64,000 nucleotides of DNA from Gammaproteobacteria bacterium (GTDB lineage: Bacteria; Pseudomonadota; Gammaproteobacteria; Pseudomonadales; Pseudohongiellaceae). This document shows positions 55,410-64,000 of this stretch, piece by piece. Location: assembly GCA_041395725.1 (NCBI GenBank), contig JAWKZW010000001.1, positions 1,736,001-1,800,000 of the forward strand, written 5' to 3'. Each line of letters starts with the position of its first letter. The first letter of the stretch is position 1. A program made the position numbers and the translations under genes. The notes beneath the pieces are model-generated. The model saw nothing but the letters and a program-made list of their open reading frames with translations. It was not told where the DNA came from and made no database searches.

Positions 55410-55946
55410 ATGATTGATCCTTTAATAACACTTGTCATCTCGGTGTCCCTGGCGTTGCTGTTCTTTATGGCCGCCAGGCACAAGATGAGTTCGCTGGCCG
55501 AGTTTGAAGGTCAGCTGGCCGCCTACGAGATTCTGCCTGCAGCATTGGTGCCGACTGCGGCGCGTCTGCTGCCGATTGTCGAAATGGCGGTGGTCTTCCT
55601 CATTCTGATACCGATGACACGCTCTTTCGCCGCATTCCTTGCCGTGCTGCTGCTCTCTACGTATGCCCTGGCCATGGCTGTCAACATACTGCGCGGGCGC
55701 AAGGACATCGATTGCGGTTGCGGTGGTCAGCCACAGGTACTGTCAGTGTGGTTGGTGGTGCGCAACGTTGTGCTGGTTCTGGGCAGCAGCCTGCTGCTGA
55801 CCCCGGGCGCTCAGCGATCCGTCGCATGGAGCGATATGCCTTTTCTAATTTTAATGACAGCGGTGCTTGCCATGGTCTATCTGTTGGTGGAGCAACTGGT
55901 AAGAAATCAATCCGTTATGACCCACAGGAGTTCCAGCAATGGATAG
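55410..55946 (+). CDS. mauE: MauE, amine dehydrogenase maturation membrane protein
   Basis: 178 residues with four helices (DoxX/MauE fold): ITLVISVSLALLFFMAARHKM, VEMAVVFLILIPMTRSFAAF and so on. A cysteine pair DCGCGGQP lies between helices. MauE works with MauD to form disulfide bonds in the small subunit. It starts 30 bases after the large-subunit gene, and its stop overlaps mauD by 8 bases. Confidence 0.88.
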   Translation: MIDPLITLVISVSLALLFFMAARHKMSSLAEFEGQLAAYEILPAALVPTAARLLPIVEMAVVFLILIPMTRSFAAFLAVLLLSTYALAMAVNILRGRKDIDCGCGGQPQVLSVWLVVRNVVLVLGSSLLLTPGAQRSVAWSDMPFLILMTAVLAMVYLLVEQLVRNQSVMTHRSSSNG

Positions 55947-56544
55947 TTACATTTTTGAAATAGTTTTGCTGCTGTCCGCAGTAGTGCTGATACTGGTTCT
56001 GGCGATGTTCGCGCTGGCACGTCAGATCGGCGTTCTCCACACCCGCCTTGCTCCTGCTGGCGCCCTGATGACTACAGCTGGGCCTAAAGTGGGGCAACCG
56101 GCACCGATACTCTCGGTTCCGGATCTCAAAGGTGATTCGATAACCATAGGCGGGGTTCGTAAGATTCCACAATTGGTTCTGTTCGTGTCTCCGACCTGCC
56201 CCATCTGCAAGGAGCTGGTACCTACGGCCAAATCCATGGCGAAGAGTGAAAAACTTTCCCTGGTGTTTGGTAGTGATGGAGGCCAGGTCAAGAAGCACAG
56301 TGATTACGTAAGCAAGATGAAACTCGAATCTTATCCTTACATCGTTTCACTGGAACTTGGAATGAAATTTGAAGTGGGCAAACTGCCCTATGCAGTCCTG
56401 ATCGACGAGCAGGGCGTGTTGAGGTCCAAAGGGCTGGTAAACAGCCGTGAACATCTGGAAAGCCTGGTAGATTCGATGCGCAGTGGCTATGAGTCGATTC
56501 AGGACTACCTGGTCAAAGAAGAACTTATTGGAGAACAGGCATGA
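55939..56544 (+). CDS. mauD: MauD, thioredoxin-like disulfide protein
   Basis: 201 residues: one N-terminal helix anchors it (IFEIVLLLSAVVLILVLAMFALA), then a thioredoxin fold with active site PTCPICKELVP (C87, C90). It helps form the many disulfides of the TTQ subunit in the periplasm. Its end overlaps the small-subunit start by 4 bases (ATGA), indicating translational coupling. Confidence 0.9.
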   Translation: MDSYIFEIVLLLSAVVLILVLAMFALARQIGVLHTRLAPAGALMTTAGPKVGQPAPILSVPDLKGDSITIGGVRKIPQLVLFVSPTCPICKELVPTAKSMAKSEKLSLVFGSDGGQVKKHSDYVSKMKLESYPYIVSLELGMKFEVGKLPYAVLIDEQGVLRSKGLVNSREHLESLVDSMRSGYESIQDYLVKEELIGEQA

Positions 56545-57104
56545 ACAACCGAGAACAGCTCCTGGAACAATTACTCAAAGATCTGGACGCGGCCACGACC
56601 GGAGCGATCCGCTTCTTCGCAGCCAGAACTTCCCGCCGCTCGTTTTTCGGCAGGTTAGGGGTTCTCCTGGTTGGTATGGGGACAATTCCGATACTGCCTG
56701 TTATTCGTGAGGCCAATGCGCAGAGCTCCGACGACATTCCCGATATGGGTGATCCCGAAGCCTGCGAATACTGGCGTTACTGCGCCATGAGCGGCAGTCT
56801 TTGCTCATGCTGTGGTGGTACCGTTACTCAGTGTCCTCCTGGGGCGGAAACCGCCACGGTGGCCTGGATTGGAACCTGTCAGAATCCTGCCGACGGCCAG
56901 GACTACCTGATTTCCTATAACGACTGCTGTGGCAAGGGTGGTTGCGGTCGCTGTGGGTGTCACCGTTCGGAAGGCGATCGACCGGTTTATTTCCCGAGTA
57001 AAGCTAACAGCATTCTCTGGTGTTTCGGGTCTACCAGCCATGCCTATCATTGCACCCTGGCGCGAATCATCGGTGTTGGTGCCAGCAATGTCGTCGATCC
57101 CTGA
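56541..57104 (+). CDS. mauA: Amine dehydrogenase small (light) subunit, TTQ precursor
   Basis: 187 residues. The N-terminus carries a long Tat-type leader (SRRSFFGRLGVLLV), as in MADH light chains. The mature part has 14 cysteines (CSCCGG, NDCCGKGGCGRCGC). The two tryptophans that become tryptophan tryptophylquinone are W109 in AWIGTC and W160 in SILWCFG, with nearby Asp128. It forms the catalytic centre with the large subunit. No mauG is seen nearby, resembling what I recall of aau clusters. Confidence 0.92.
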   Translation: MNNREQLLEQLLKDLDAATTGAIRFFAARTSRRSFFGRLGVLLVGMGTIPILPVIREANAQSSDDIPDMGDPEACEYWRYCAMSGSLCSCCGGTVTQCPPGAETATVAWIGTCQNPADGQDYLISYNDCCGKGGCGRCGCHRSEGDRPVYFPSKANSILWCFGSTSHAYHCTLARIIGVGASNVVDP

Positions 57105-57537
57105 TCTGAAGCGGATGCTGCGGTCTGTCACCATGCTGGCGCTTGCTACCACTTCTCTGGTGGCAAGTGCCGCGATGGCACAGACGGGGCGGGAACAGTT
57201 TCATTTTTTGCAGTTTTGTGCCGGGTGTCATCTGGTGGATGGCAGCGGCGTGCCACCCGAAGTGCCGAACCTGCGAATCGATCTCGGTAACCTGCTCGAT
57301 ACACCCAAAGGCAGAGATTTCATCCTGCGAGTGCCGGGTGTCGTTGGCGTTCCGATAGCCGTGGACGAGGTGGCTGACCTGATGAATTGGATAATTACCA
57401 CCTATTATCCGGAACGGTCCGGATTTAAACCCTTTACTGTTCCGGAAATTGAAGCGGGTCGTGCCAACCCGCTTTACGATCCTCTTAAATACCGGGCCGA
57501 GCATTTCCCCAATCTTTATCAGCAGCTGAGTCCATGA
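57088..57537 (+). CDS. Monohaem cytochrome c of the amine dehydrogenase operon (first copy)
   Basis: About 149 residues from ATG 57088 (overlapping the small-subunit gene by 17 bases; ATG 57115 is the alternative). Signal peptide ends ASAAMAQT. One haem site FCAGCHLVDG; a Met in ADLMNWI is a possible second axial ligand. It is probably the periplasmic electron acceptor of the dehydrogenase. It shares clear similarity with the next gene, so the pair is a tandem duplication. Confidence 0.85.
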   Translation: MSSIPDLKRMLRSVTMLALATTSLVASAAMAQTGREQFHFLQFCAGCHLVDGSGVPPEVPNLRIDLGNLLDTPKGRDFILRVPGVVGVPIAVDEVADLMNWIITTYYPERSGFKPFTVPEIEAGRANPLYDPLKYRAEHFPNLYQQLSP

Positions 57538-58064
57538 ACACTTTTTATACTCACTTAAAGGGTTGTCCTTCCCACTGTGTCAGTAACCTGGCCGAGGCAC
57601 GGGTTAGTGCGAATTCTGTGAGGCGTGTTGCAGCAATGTTCGCCGTCATGATTCTGGCCTTGTCGATCGGCACGGCAGCGAATGCAGAGTCGGGAGATTC
57701 ACCTTCCTTTGCCTACCTGTTGCACTGTGCCGGCTGCCATCTTGAGAACGGCGCGGGAGATCCTCCTGACATTCCCGATCTGCGGGAGGAACTCGGTCTG
57801 TTGCTGACGGTACCCGAAGGTCGGCACTACGCACTCCGTGTTCCCGGTGTCACGGATGCACAGGTATCCGATGAGCAGATGGCTGCCTTAATGACCTGGC
57901 TGGTTAACCGGCTATACCCGGAAAAGGAGGGTTTTGAGCCGTTTACCGCTGCCGAGGTCATTGCGGGCCGGGAGAATCGTCTGTCGGATCCAGTGCGTTA
58001 CCGCAACGAGTTGCTCATTGAACTGACTGGCACCGCCGAGCAACCCAAGGGAGCCGTGGATTAA
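57534..58064 (+). CDS. Monohaem cytochrome c of the amine dehydrogenase operon (second copy)
   Basis: 176 residues, starting 4 bases inside the previous stop (ATGA). Its signal peptide, preceded by about 30 extra N-terminal residues, ends GTAANAES. It has haem site HCAGCHLENG and the same trailing blocks as the first copy (LRVPGV, ALMTWLV, YPEKEGFEPFT). It is the last gene of the operon. It may hand electrons from the first cytochrome onward or replace it under other conditions. Confidence 0.85.
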   Translation: MNTFYTHLKGCPSHCVSNLAEARVSANSVRRVAAMFAVMILALSIGTAANAESGDSPSFAYLLHCAGCHLENGAGDPPDIPDLREELGLLLTVPEGRHYALRVPGVTDAQVSDEQMAALMTWLVNRLYPEKEGFEPFTAAEVIAGRENRLSDPVRYRNELLIELTGTAEQPKGAVD

Positions 58065-58160
58065 GTCCTGTCACGATCAGCAAGCAGAACCTGGGATAGC
58101 TCAGGTTCCTGCAACAAATTCCCTCAAACAGCTGCCAGGCAGTAAAGTTACCCCCCTTTG

Positions 58161-59057
58161 TCAGGCGACTGCGCTATCGTCCTCGTGAGAAGACCAGTTC
58201 CTGGCTGAAACAAGACAGGCTGCGACGATCAGGATGGTGCCCAGGATGGTTGTGGGTGTCACCGTTTCATCAAACACTATCCAGCCCAGGATGGCAGCCC
58301 AGACGAAAGCCGTGTACTCGACTGGCAAAAGGATATTTGCGGGGGCTCTGGCATAGGCCCAGGACATCATCTGCAACGACGCAATGCTCAGCACCGCGGC
58401 TGCCACCAGCGGGCTGAGAAAAACAGGCGCCGGAATCTCACCAAAAAAAGGCGCCAGACTGCCGAATAGCGCCAGCAGCACGCAGTTCTGAAAGAATGCG
58501 ATTTCGACCGGCCGGGCCACGAGCGCCTGTTGGCGTTGCAGGATCAGGTTGTAGGCATACAGCAGCGCCGAGGCAAGAACGGCGATAATTCCCTTGCTGG
58601 TCTCTTCGTCATACTGGCCGCTGAACCGCCCGGTGATAATGACACCGGCACCCAGCAGACCGATCAGAGAGGCAATGACAGCCCGACGACTGATGGTCTC
58701 TTTGAGCAGCACTCTGGCCAGGTAGAGAGCGAACAGCGGTGCAATGAAGGTTAGTCCTACAGCTTCCGCAACGGGCAGGAATTTCAGGCCCCAGAAGAAT
58801 AGAAACGCCATTATGGCAAGAATCAGGCCACGCAGGACGTGTAAACGTATCACCGCAGGCTCGGGCAGGGTGGGTCGGCTCCGTAGAAACAGAATGCCAG
58901 CAACCACAACGCCGATCAGGCTGCGCCAGAGCATCGCGTTGTAAGCGCCGAGGCCCAGCGACAGTCCCTTCATTACCACATCCATGACCGAAAACAAGGC
59001 AATTCCGGCGCTGGCGACGGCTAGCGCGACGGTGTAACCAGATTGAGGATTGTGCAT
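58161..59057 (-). CDS. EamA/DMT-family transporter
   Basis: About 298 residues from ATG 59057; the frame to 59219 adds a non-membrane leader with no family similarity. Ten helices in two EamA repeats (ALFSVMDVVMKGL, RGLILAIMAFLFFWGLKFLPVAEA, then YAYNLILQRQQ, ILLPVEYTAFVWAAILGWIVF). Drug/metabolite exporters of this type move amino acids or small metabolites out. Alone on the minus strand between operons. Confidence 0.85.
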   Translation of the reverse strand: MHNPQSGYTVALAVASAGIALFSVMDVVMKGLSLGLGAYNAMLWRSLIGVVVAGILFLRSRPTLPEPAVIRLHVLRGLILAIMAFLFFWGLKFLPVAEAVGLTFIAPLFALYLARVLLKETISRRAVIASLIGLLGAGVIITGRFSGQYDEETSKGIIAVLASALLYAYNLILQRQQALVARPVEIAFFQNCVLLALFGSLAPFFGEIPAPVFLSPLVAAAVLSIASLQMMSWAYARAPANILLPVEYTAFVWAAILGWIVFDETVTPTTILGTILIVAACLVSARNWSSHEDDSAVA

Positions 59058-59269
59058 TCCAGGGGAGTTCCCTTTGGGGTGGTTGACATGACAGCAAGAC
59101 AACGGGACTGCCGGGGCGTGGATTCTAACCCGATCACTGCCTGAATTCTTAGTCCGGGACTGCTGCGCGGCTGCCAGGTGCGGTCGCAATGTTTCCGCCC
59201 GTTGCCATTCTCGCGCCAAGCCATTAGTCTTCTACTCACCCCCAGTCTCTTTCAATTCAGGTTTTTCCC

Positions 59270-61699
59270 ATGTACAGATTCGTCGTTTTTCTGGTTGTTG
59301 CGCTGGCTGTTTCCGGTGGCGTGTTCGCTGCTGAAGAGATGCCGACCATAGAACAGGCTGTAGCCGGGGCCGACCCCCATCCGGGTTACTTCAACTTTTA
59401 TTACGAGGCCGGCAGCGGCCGTCTGCTACTGGAGATAGAGCGCTTCGACGAAGAATTCCTGTACGTGAACTCTCTGGCTACAGGAGTCGGGTCCAATGAC
59501 ATCGGGTTGGATCGTGGCCAGATCGGGGATACCCGGGTAGTGGAGTTCGAACGCTTTGGCAACAAGATATTCCTCAAACAGATCAACCTGGATTACCGGG
59601 CTCAGTCAGACAATGAACTGGAACGCCTGGCCGTTGAAGAAGCCTTTGCCGAATCGGTGTTGTGGGGCTTTGAAATCATAGCCGAATCCGCAGCACGGGT
59701 ACTGGTGGACGCTACCGGGTTCCTGCTGCGGGATGCGCACGGTGTAACCAACAGCCTGGCCGCAGGAGAGCAGGGTAATTACGCCGTCGATGTATCACGC
59801 TCGGCAATCTACATGCCCCGGACCCGAAATTTCCCTCAAAATTCGGAATTCGAGGCACTGCTTACTTACACCAGCGCTGCGCGGGGAGGGAACCTGGTTC
59901 GCACTGTGGTACCGGACCCTCAAAGTATTTCGGTACGACTGCACCATTCGCTGGTCCAGTTGCCCGAGCCAGGCTATCAGCCACGACGCTTTCATCCGAA
60001 GTCCGGTTTCTGGTCCAGGGGCTTCGAGGACTATGCAGCCCCTATCAACGAAGATATGACACAACGCTTCATCGGTCGGCACCGATTGCAGAAGCGTGAC
60101 CCGGATGCCGCTGTCAGCGAGGCTGTGGAACCTATAGTCTACTATCTGGATCCGGGGGTGCCCGAACCCGTGCGTTCAGCCTTGCTTGACGGCGCCCGCT
60201 GGTGGGCTGACGCCTTCGAGGCAGTAGGCTTTCGTAATGGATTTCAGGTGGAACTGCTGCCTGAAGATGCCGACCCCATGGATATCCGCTATAACGTTAT
60301 TCAATGGGTGCATCGTTCCACGCGAGGCTGGTCTTACGGGTCAAGTGTCATAGATCCGCGTACCGGTGAAATCATCAAAGGCAAGGTAACTCTCGGTTCG
60401 TTGCGGGTCAGGCAGGATTATCGCATAGCACAGTCATTGATCGGCCTGGCGATGGAAGGGGCCGATGAGTCCATACAGCAGCTGGCCCTGTCCCGTATCA
60501 GGCAGTTGTCTGCCCACGAGGTGGGTCACACCCTGGGTATTGCCCATAATTTCGCCGCCAGCATAAATCAACGGGCCTCGGTAATGGACTATCCCCATCC
60601 TCTGATCGACATTGACGACCAGGGGGTTCTGAATGCCTTGAACGCCTACGACATCGGTCTTGGACAGTGGGATTACCAGGTAATCAAATACGGATATAGC
60701 GAATACAGCAGTCCCCAGCAAGAGGCTGTCGGTCTGGCTAACACCCTGCAGGAAAGCGCGGATGCAGGGCTGCTGTTTATCTCCGACCAGGACAGCAGGC
60801 CACCTGGCAGCTCTCATCCGCTGGCACATATGTGGGATAACGGCGCTTATCCCACCGAGGAGCTGGAGCACCTGCTGGAAGTTCGCCGCGAGGCTATGAG
60901 CCAGTTTGGCCGACGGAATATTCGCGCCGGGCAGCCCTATGCAGAGCTGGAAGAGGTGCTGGTTCCACTCTACCTGTTGCACCGCTATCAGATAGAAGCC
61001 ACCCATCGGCTGATAGGTGGAACCTACTATGACTACGCAGTTTATGACGGCGTTGCCGAGGCCACCGACCCGGTTATCGTCCCGGTTCCTGCTGATGAGC
61101 AGCTGCGAGCTCTGGATGCGTTGATCGCGACGCTGGATACGGTCGAGCTGACTCTGCCTGCTGCCATTCTGGAGCTTATTCCTCCCAAGCCAATCGGTTA
61201 TGCCCGGGGCAGGGAAAGTTTTTCGGGTCGTACATTCCAGAACCTTGATTATGTGGCAATGGCCGAATCTCTCGCCGACCATATCGTCAGCGGCGTGCTG
61301 CACCCCCAGCGCCTTACCCGGGTCAGTAATCTACACGGCAATGACCGATCACTTCCAACTGTCTACGCCGTGGTAACCCGCTTGCTGGACAACGCCTACC
61401 GGTTCTCGGCAGCGGATGACCAGCAGGCCACCGTGCAACGGGCTCTTAACCACGTAATCCTGTACCGGCTTATGGAGCTGGTGCGGCACGATGCACTGGA
61501 TAATCAGGTAAAGTCTCAGGTTGCCCTGGCACTGCGTGACCTGCGCGACCGGATCAATGCTCGGCGGGAGGGGGGCGGTATTCTGTGGCTGGCCAGTCAC
61601 CAGCTGGCACTGGATGAAATAGACAGCTGGTTTGACCGGGGCTCACGCGAGAGTTTGTTGACCAAGCCATTACCGATGCCCCCCGGCGCCCCGATCTGA
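59270..61699 (+). CDS. Exported zinc metalloprotease-like protein (DUF4953/5117 type)
   Basis: 809 residues, signal peptide ending GVFAAEEM. The zinc motif AHEVGHTLGIAHNFAASINQRASVMDYPHP near residue 415 gives HExxH with the third His and the met-turn (VMDY). Flanking regions (PTIEQAVAGADPHPGYFNFYYE, PGVPEPVRSALLDGARWWADAFEAVGF) match the large secreted DUF5117/DUF4953 proteases of proteobacteria. Extracellular or periplasmic peptide degradation is inferred. Confidence 0.85.
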   Translation: MYRFVVFLVVALAVSGGVFAAEEMPTIEQAVAGADPHPGYFNFYYEAGSGRLLLEIERFDEEFLYVNSLATGVGSNDIGLDRGQIGDTRVVEFERFGNKIFLKQINLDYRAQSDNELERLAVEEAFAESVLWGFEIIAESAARVLVDATGFLLRDAHGVTNSLAAGEQGNYAVDVSRSAIYMPRTRNFPQNSEFEALLTYTSAARGGNLVRTVVPDPQSISVRLHHSLVQLPEPGYQPRRFHPKSGFWSRGFEDYAAPINEDMTQRFIGRHRLQKRDPDAAVSEAVEPIVYYLDPGVPEPVRSALLDGARWWADAFEAVGFRNGFQVELLPEDADPMDIRYNVIQWVHRSTRGWSYGSSVIDPRTGEIIKGKVTLGSLRVRQDYRIAQSLIGLAMEGADESIQQLALSRIRQLSAHEVGHTLGIAHNFAASINQRASVMDYPHPLIDIDDQGVLNALNAYDIGLGQWDYQVIKYGYSEYSSPQQEAVGLANTLQESADAGLLFISDQDSRPPGSSHPLAHMWDNGAYPTEELEHLLEVRREAMSQFGRRNIRAGQPYAELEEVLVPLYLLHRYQIEATHRLIGGTYYDYAVYDGVAEATDPVIVPVPADEQLRALDALIATLDTVELTLPAAILELIPPKPIGYARGRESFSGRTFQNLDYVAMAESLADHIVSGVLHPQRLTRVSNLHGNDRSLPTVYAVVTRLLDNAYRFSAADDQQATVQRALNHVILYRLMELVRHDALDNQVKSQVALALRDLRDRINARREGGGILWLASHQLALDEIDSWFDRGSRESLLTKPLPMPPGAPI

Positions 61700-62059
61700 A
61701 ACGCCCGGTCTGACGGGGCCGGCCCGCTGCATGCGCCGCTTTGTTCATGGCATGTGAAAGTGAAAGCACACAGTGTATTGTAGAAGGGGCGGCAGGAGAG
61801 CAATGAAGGGAGAACAGGAAGCGCGAACAGAGAGAGCAGGGGAAACAAGGGATACAAGGGATACAAGGAAAATAGGACAGTAGGAGAGCTGTGATACACC
61901 TTCCCGGTATACGTCGCTGCGTCGCCATCTCAACAGATGTCGGTCGAACCTTGAATTGTTAAATCACGGGGCTTCTGGCTCAGAAAGGTTTCCTTCCCGG
62001 GGTCGCTTTTCACCGGGCCAGATGCTTACACAACTGCAGGTAACAGGGAGCACAAGGCT
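61700..62059. other. Gene-free region with purine-rich tract
   Basis: About 360 bases. Between 61780 and 61890 the plus strand is almost all purine with repeated GGGATACAA (two copies) and GAGAGAGCA-type runs. It resembles the A-rich tract after the amidase in composition, not sequence. No gene or terminator was seen. Confidence 0.4.
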
Positions 62060-62896
62060 GTGGAGAATCACTCGCAACAGGACAAGCTGGATTCAGGGCA
62101 ACCCGGCTCTTTTGCTTACCTGCGTTTTCCTCTCTCGACCCGGTTGTTACACTGGGTGTCAGCGCTGGCAATCTTCATACTGGTATGGAGCGGATTCTGG
62201 ATATTCAACATCCACCCCCGCCTTTACTGGGGAGAGACGGGATACTTTGGTACACCGGCAGTCGCCGAGCTGGTGGCCGATACCTCCAGCGAACCCGCAA
62301 AGATGGCGATCCGGATCGGCTCCCAATCCCTGGATGTAACCGGTATTCTGGGCCGGGTGAATCGTCAGCCCTTTGTACGCTTGTTTAATTTTCCCAGCGG
62401 ATTCCAGTTTGGTGGCACCCGTGCCCTGCATTTTACCGCCGCCTGGGTGCTGGTACTCAGCTGGTTGGCCTATGTCTATCACCTGGTTGCCAGCGGCAGG
62501 CTCAGGAGCAGCTGGTTGCCCGGGAAGCATGAGTTGTCTCCCCGCCATCTGGGTCGGGATATAGTCGATCACCTGAGACTGCGACGTGCCAGGGGCGATG
62601 CGGCGCGCCGCTACAACACGCTGCAAAAGTTCAGCTACCTGGGCGTGATGTTTATTCTGCTGCCTTTATTGTTTCTGTCCGGGTTGACCATGTCCAACAG
62701 CGTAACAGCAGCCTGGCCATTTCTGTTCGACCTGTTCGGAGGCCGGCAGTCGGCCCGGACTCTGCATTTCGTGTTCGCTTTCTCAATGGTGCTGTTTGTC
62801 CTTGTGCATGTTGTGCAGCTTTTTGTAGCAGGCTTCTTCAATTCTGTCCGGGCCATGATCACCGGGCGCTTTCGCATCACCCCGGAGGACTTTTAG
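62060..62896 (+). CDS. Cytochrome b561-type membrane haem subunit
   Basis: 278 residues from GTG 62060 (GGGAG 9 bases upstream). Four to five helices with histidines placed to ligate two b haems: RLLHWVSALAIFILVW, ALHFTAAWVLVLSWLAYVYHL and TLHFVFAFSMVLFVLVHVVQL. The Ni-hydrogenase/b561 family passes electrons between a periplasmic enzyme and quinone. The molybdoenzyme gene starts right after its stop, so the two work together. Confidence 0.85.
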   Translation: MENHSQQDKLDSGQPGSFAYLRFPLSTRLLHWVSALAIFILVWSGFWIFNIHPRLYWGETGYFGTPAVAELVADTSSEPAKMAIRIGSQSLDVTGILGRVNRQPFVRLFNFPSGFQFGGTRALHFTAAWVLVLSWLAYVYHLVASGRLRSSWLPGKHELSPRHLGRDIVDHLRLRRARGDAARRYNTLQKFSYLGVMFILLPLLFLSGLTMSNSVTAAWPFLFDLFGGRQSARTLHFVFAFSMVLFVLVHVVQLFVAGFFNSVRAMITGRFRITPEDF

Positions 62897-63661
62897 ATGC
62901 CAGTAAAGATCAAGCGTCGCGCGGTGATACGAAGTGCTCTCATTGGTGGTGCGGCTGGCGGGGTTGCTCTGGCAACCTACCGGTATCCCGGCTCTATCCG
63001 CAATGTCTATGATATCGCCGATGCCATGAACTACGGAGTCCACGATCTGCTCCTCAGAGGGCAGCCCAGGGTTCGTGAATTCAGTCGGGCCGACGTGGCG
63101 CTGGATTTTCCGACCAGCGGTGTGACCTCGCCGGGAGACGACCGCTACCACCGGGTCAAGGAGAATGGCTTTGCCGATTGGTCATTCACTCTGGACGGCC
63201 TGGTGGACAATCCCCTCAACCTGAGTCTCGCGGACTTGAAGGCATTGCCGGCCCAGACGCAGATAACCCTGCACACTTGTGACGAAGGGTGGAGTGCAAT
63301 CGGCGCCTGGACCGGCGTGCCTCTCGCCAGCCTGCTCGCCATGGCAGGCATCAGGGAGGGCGCCAGATATGTGGTCTTTCACTGCATGGATACCCAGTAC
63401 AACCAGCTCCCTTACTACGAGAGTATCGACCTGTTGGCCGCGACTCACCCGCAGACCATTCTCGCCTATGGCCTGAACGGCGAGGCCCTGCCCGAAAAAA
63501 ACGGTGCGCCGCTACGATTGCGCATCGAGACTCAGATTGGCTACAAGCACGCCAAGTTTGTTGAACGGGTCGAGGTAGTAAACAGCCTGGAGTCGATCGG
63601 TGCCGGGCGCGGCGGCTGGTGGGAAGACTGGAATGGTGCCGTCTGGTACGCCGGCCTCTAG
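62897..63661 (+). CDS. Molybdopterin-dependent oxidoreductase (sulfite-oxidase-fold, YedY-like)
   Basis: 254 residues; the start codon abuts the b561 stop. The N-terminus has a twin-arginine-like leader (KRRAVIRSALIGGAAGG). The molybdenum-ligand Cys is C128 in TLHTCDEGWSAIGAWTGVPL, the motif of the Mo-pterin oxidoreductase domain; the end reads IGYKHAKFVERVEVV. It is shorter than MsrP and has no Mo-co dimer domain. Substrate is unknown (sulfoxide reductase or sulfite/aldehyde oxidase). Electrons would flow through the b561 partner. Confidence 0.87.
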   Translation: MPVKIKRRAVIRSALIGGAAGGVALATYRYPGSIRNVYDIADAMNYGVHDLLLRGQPRVREFSRADVALDFPTSGVTSPGDDRYHRVKENGFADWSFTLDGLVDNPLNLSLADLKALPAQTQITLHTCDEGWSAIGAWTGVPLASLLAMAGIREGARYVVFHCMDTQYNQLPYYESIDLLAATHPQTILAYGLNGEALPEKNGAPLRLRIETQIGYKHAKFVERVEVVNSLESIGAGRGGWWEDWNGAVWYAGL

Positions 63662-64000
63662 GGCATGTTCACACCAAGGAACCTCTGATTATCACTGCTG
63701 GAGGTCATTTTTACCTCCAGCCAGGCGGCGGTGCATTGCCCGGACAGTGCAGAGCAGGCTGGGAGTCACGTACCTTGACGCTGGTCCAACCATAGGGGCA
63801 CCAGTGCGATATCGGCTCGGAGGCTCTTCGGGACGCCTCTGATAGCAGAAGGTCGGCACTGTCGGTTATCGGGTATTCGACCGGTGTTGGCTCGTCCTCA
63901 CAATAACTCTTAACGCCATTTAAATCGCAGGCGCTTCGCCCTATCGGAAGGTGGGCACAACTATTTTTCAAAACTATGGAAGTTCTCAAATAACTGTCGA
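63662..64000. other. Terminal region with solo MITE end and hairpin
   Basis: GGAACCTCTGATTA at 63678-63691 repeats the first 14 bases of the complete MITE, then diverges. A perfect hairpin CTGGAGGT/ACCTCCAG (63698-63705, 63713-63720) with loop CATTTTT follows the molybdoenzyme gene; the T run is in the loop, so it is not a textbook terminator. A 92-codon minus-strand ORF (63711-63989) is open but unsupported. Confidence 0.45.

Noticed and set aside
63711..63989. 92-codon minus-strand ORF near the right edge
   Set aside because: It has several Cys and Pro and looks partly protein-like, but there is no signal peptide, ribosome site or recognised family, and it overlaps the hairpin.

Overview
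The window looks like the chromosome of an aerobic gammaproteobacterium, plausibly marine. This rests on protein families rather than a marker gene: PQQ-dependent dehydrogenases, DUF1501/DUF1800 pair, TonB-dependent receptor with a TPR-sulfotransferase, DcaP-like porin, RND efflux and a TTQ amine dehydrogenase. No rRNA, tRNA, CRISPR array, intact insertion sequence or phage gene was seen. About 45 protein genes are supported.

Layout. 1-13.9 kb: 3' part of an amidase, a soluble PQQ dehydrogenase, then a minus-strand set (membrane PQQ dehydrogenase, a GrdB/PrdB-like selenoprotein with an in-frame UGA, a TPR protein), followed by an exported methyltransferase, a carboxymuconolactone-decarboxylase-family protein, a D-2-hydroxyacid dehydrogenase, a CBS protein, and a minus-strand haem lipoprotein plus DcaP-like porin. 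14-15.7 kb: remnants of a miniature transposable element and a cold-shock protein with a strong terminator. 15.7-28.3 kb: exported esterase, universal stress protein, DUF1501/DUF1800 pair, large FAD/Fe-S dehydrogenase, a nuclease-fold protein that lost its catalytic motif, a GntP permease and a serine/alanine-glyoxylate aminotransferase. 28.3-31.3 kb: copper locus with a multicopper oxidase that ends in a beta-barrel-like tail. 31.3-35.9 kb: an interrupted small gene and two polytopic membrane proteins.

36-46.5 kb: histidine kinase and response regulator divergent from an EF-hand protein, TolC-like channel, adaptor and RND pump. The regulator/EF-hand intergenic region, including the first codons of the regulator gene, is duplicated in front of the adaptor gene, so one regulator probably drives both halves of the efflux system. 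A complete IS5-type MITE with a TTAG target duplication follows. 46.8-53.2 kb: a 2OG-Fe(II) oxygenase-like protein and a TonB receptor/TPR-sulfotransferase/TPR set. 54.2-58.1 kb: an amine dehydrogenase operon (large subunit, MauE, MauD, TTQ small subunit, two tandem monohaem cytochromes c) with no mauG. 58.1-64 kb: EamA transporter, zinc metalloprotease, cytochrome b561 and a molybdopterin oxidoreductase.

The most notable item is the selenoprotein at 4865-5740. Two apparent half-genes join in one frame through a UGA in a U-x-x-C motif, with a matching bacterial SECIS hairpin directly downstream. Ordinary gene calling would truncate or split it.
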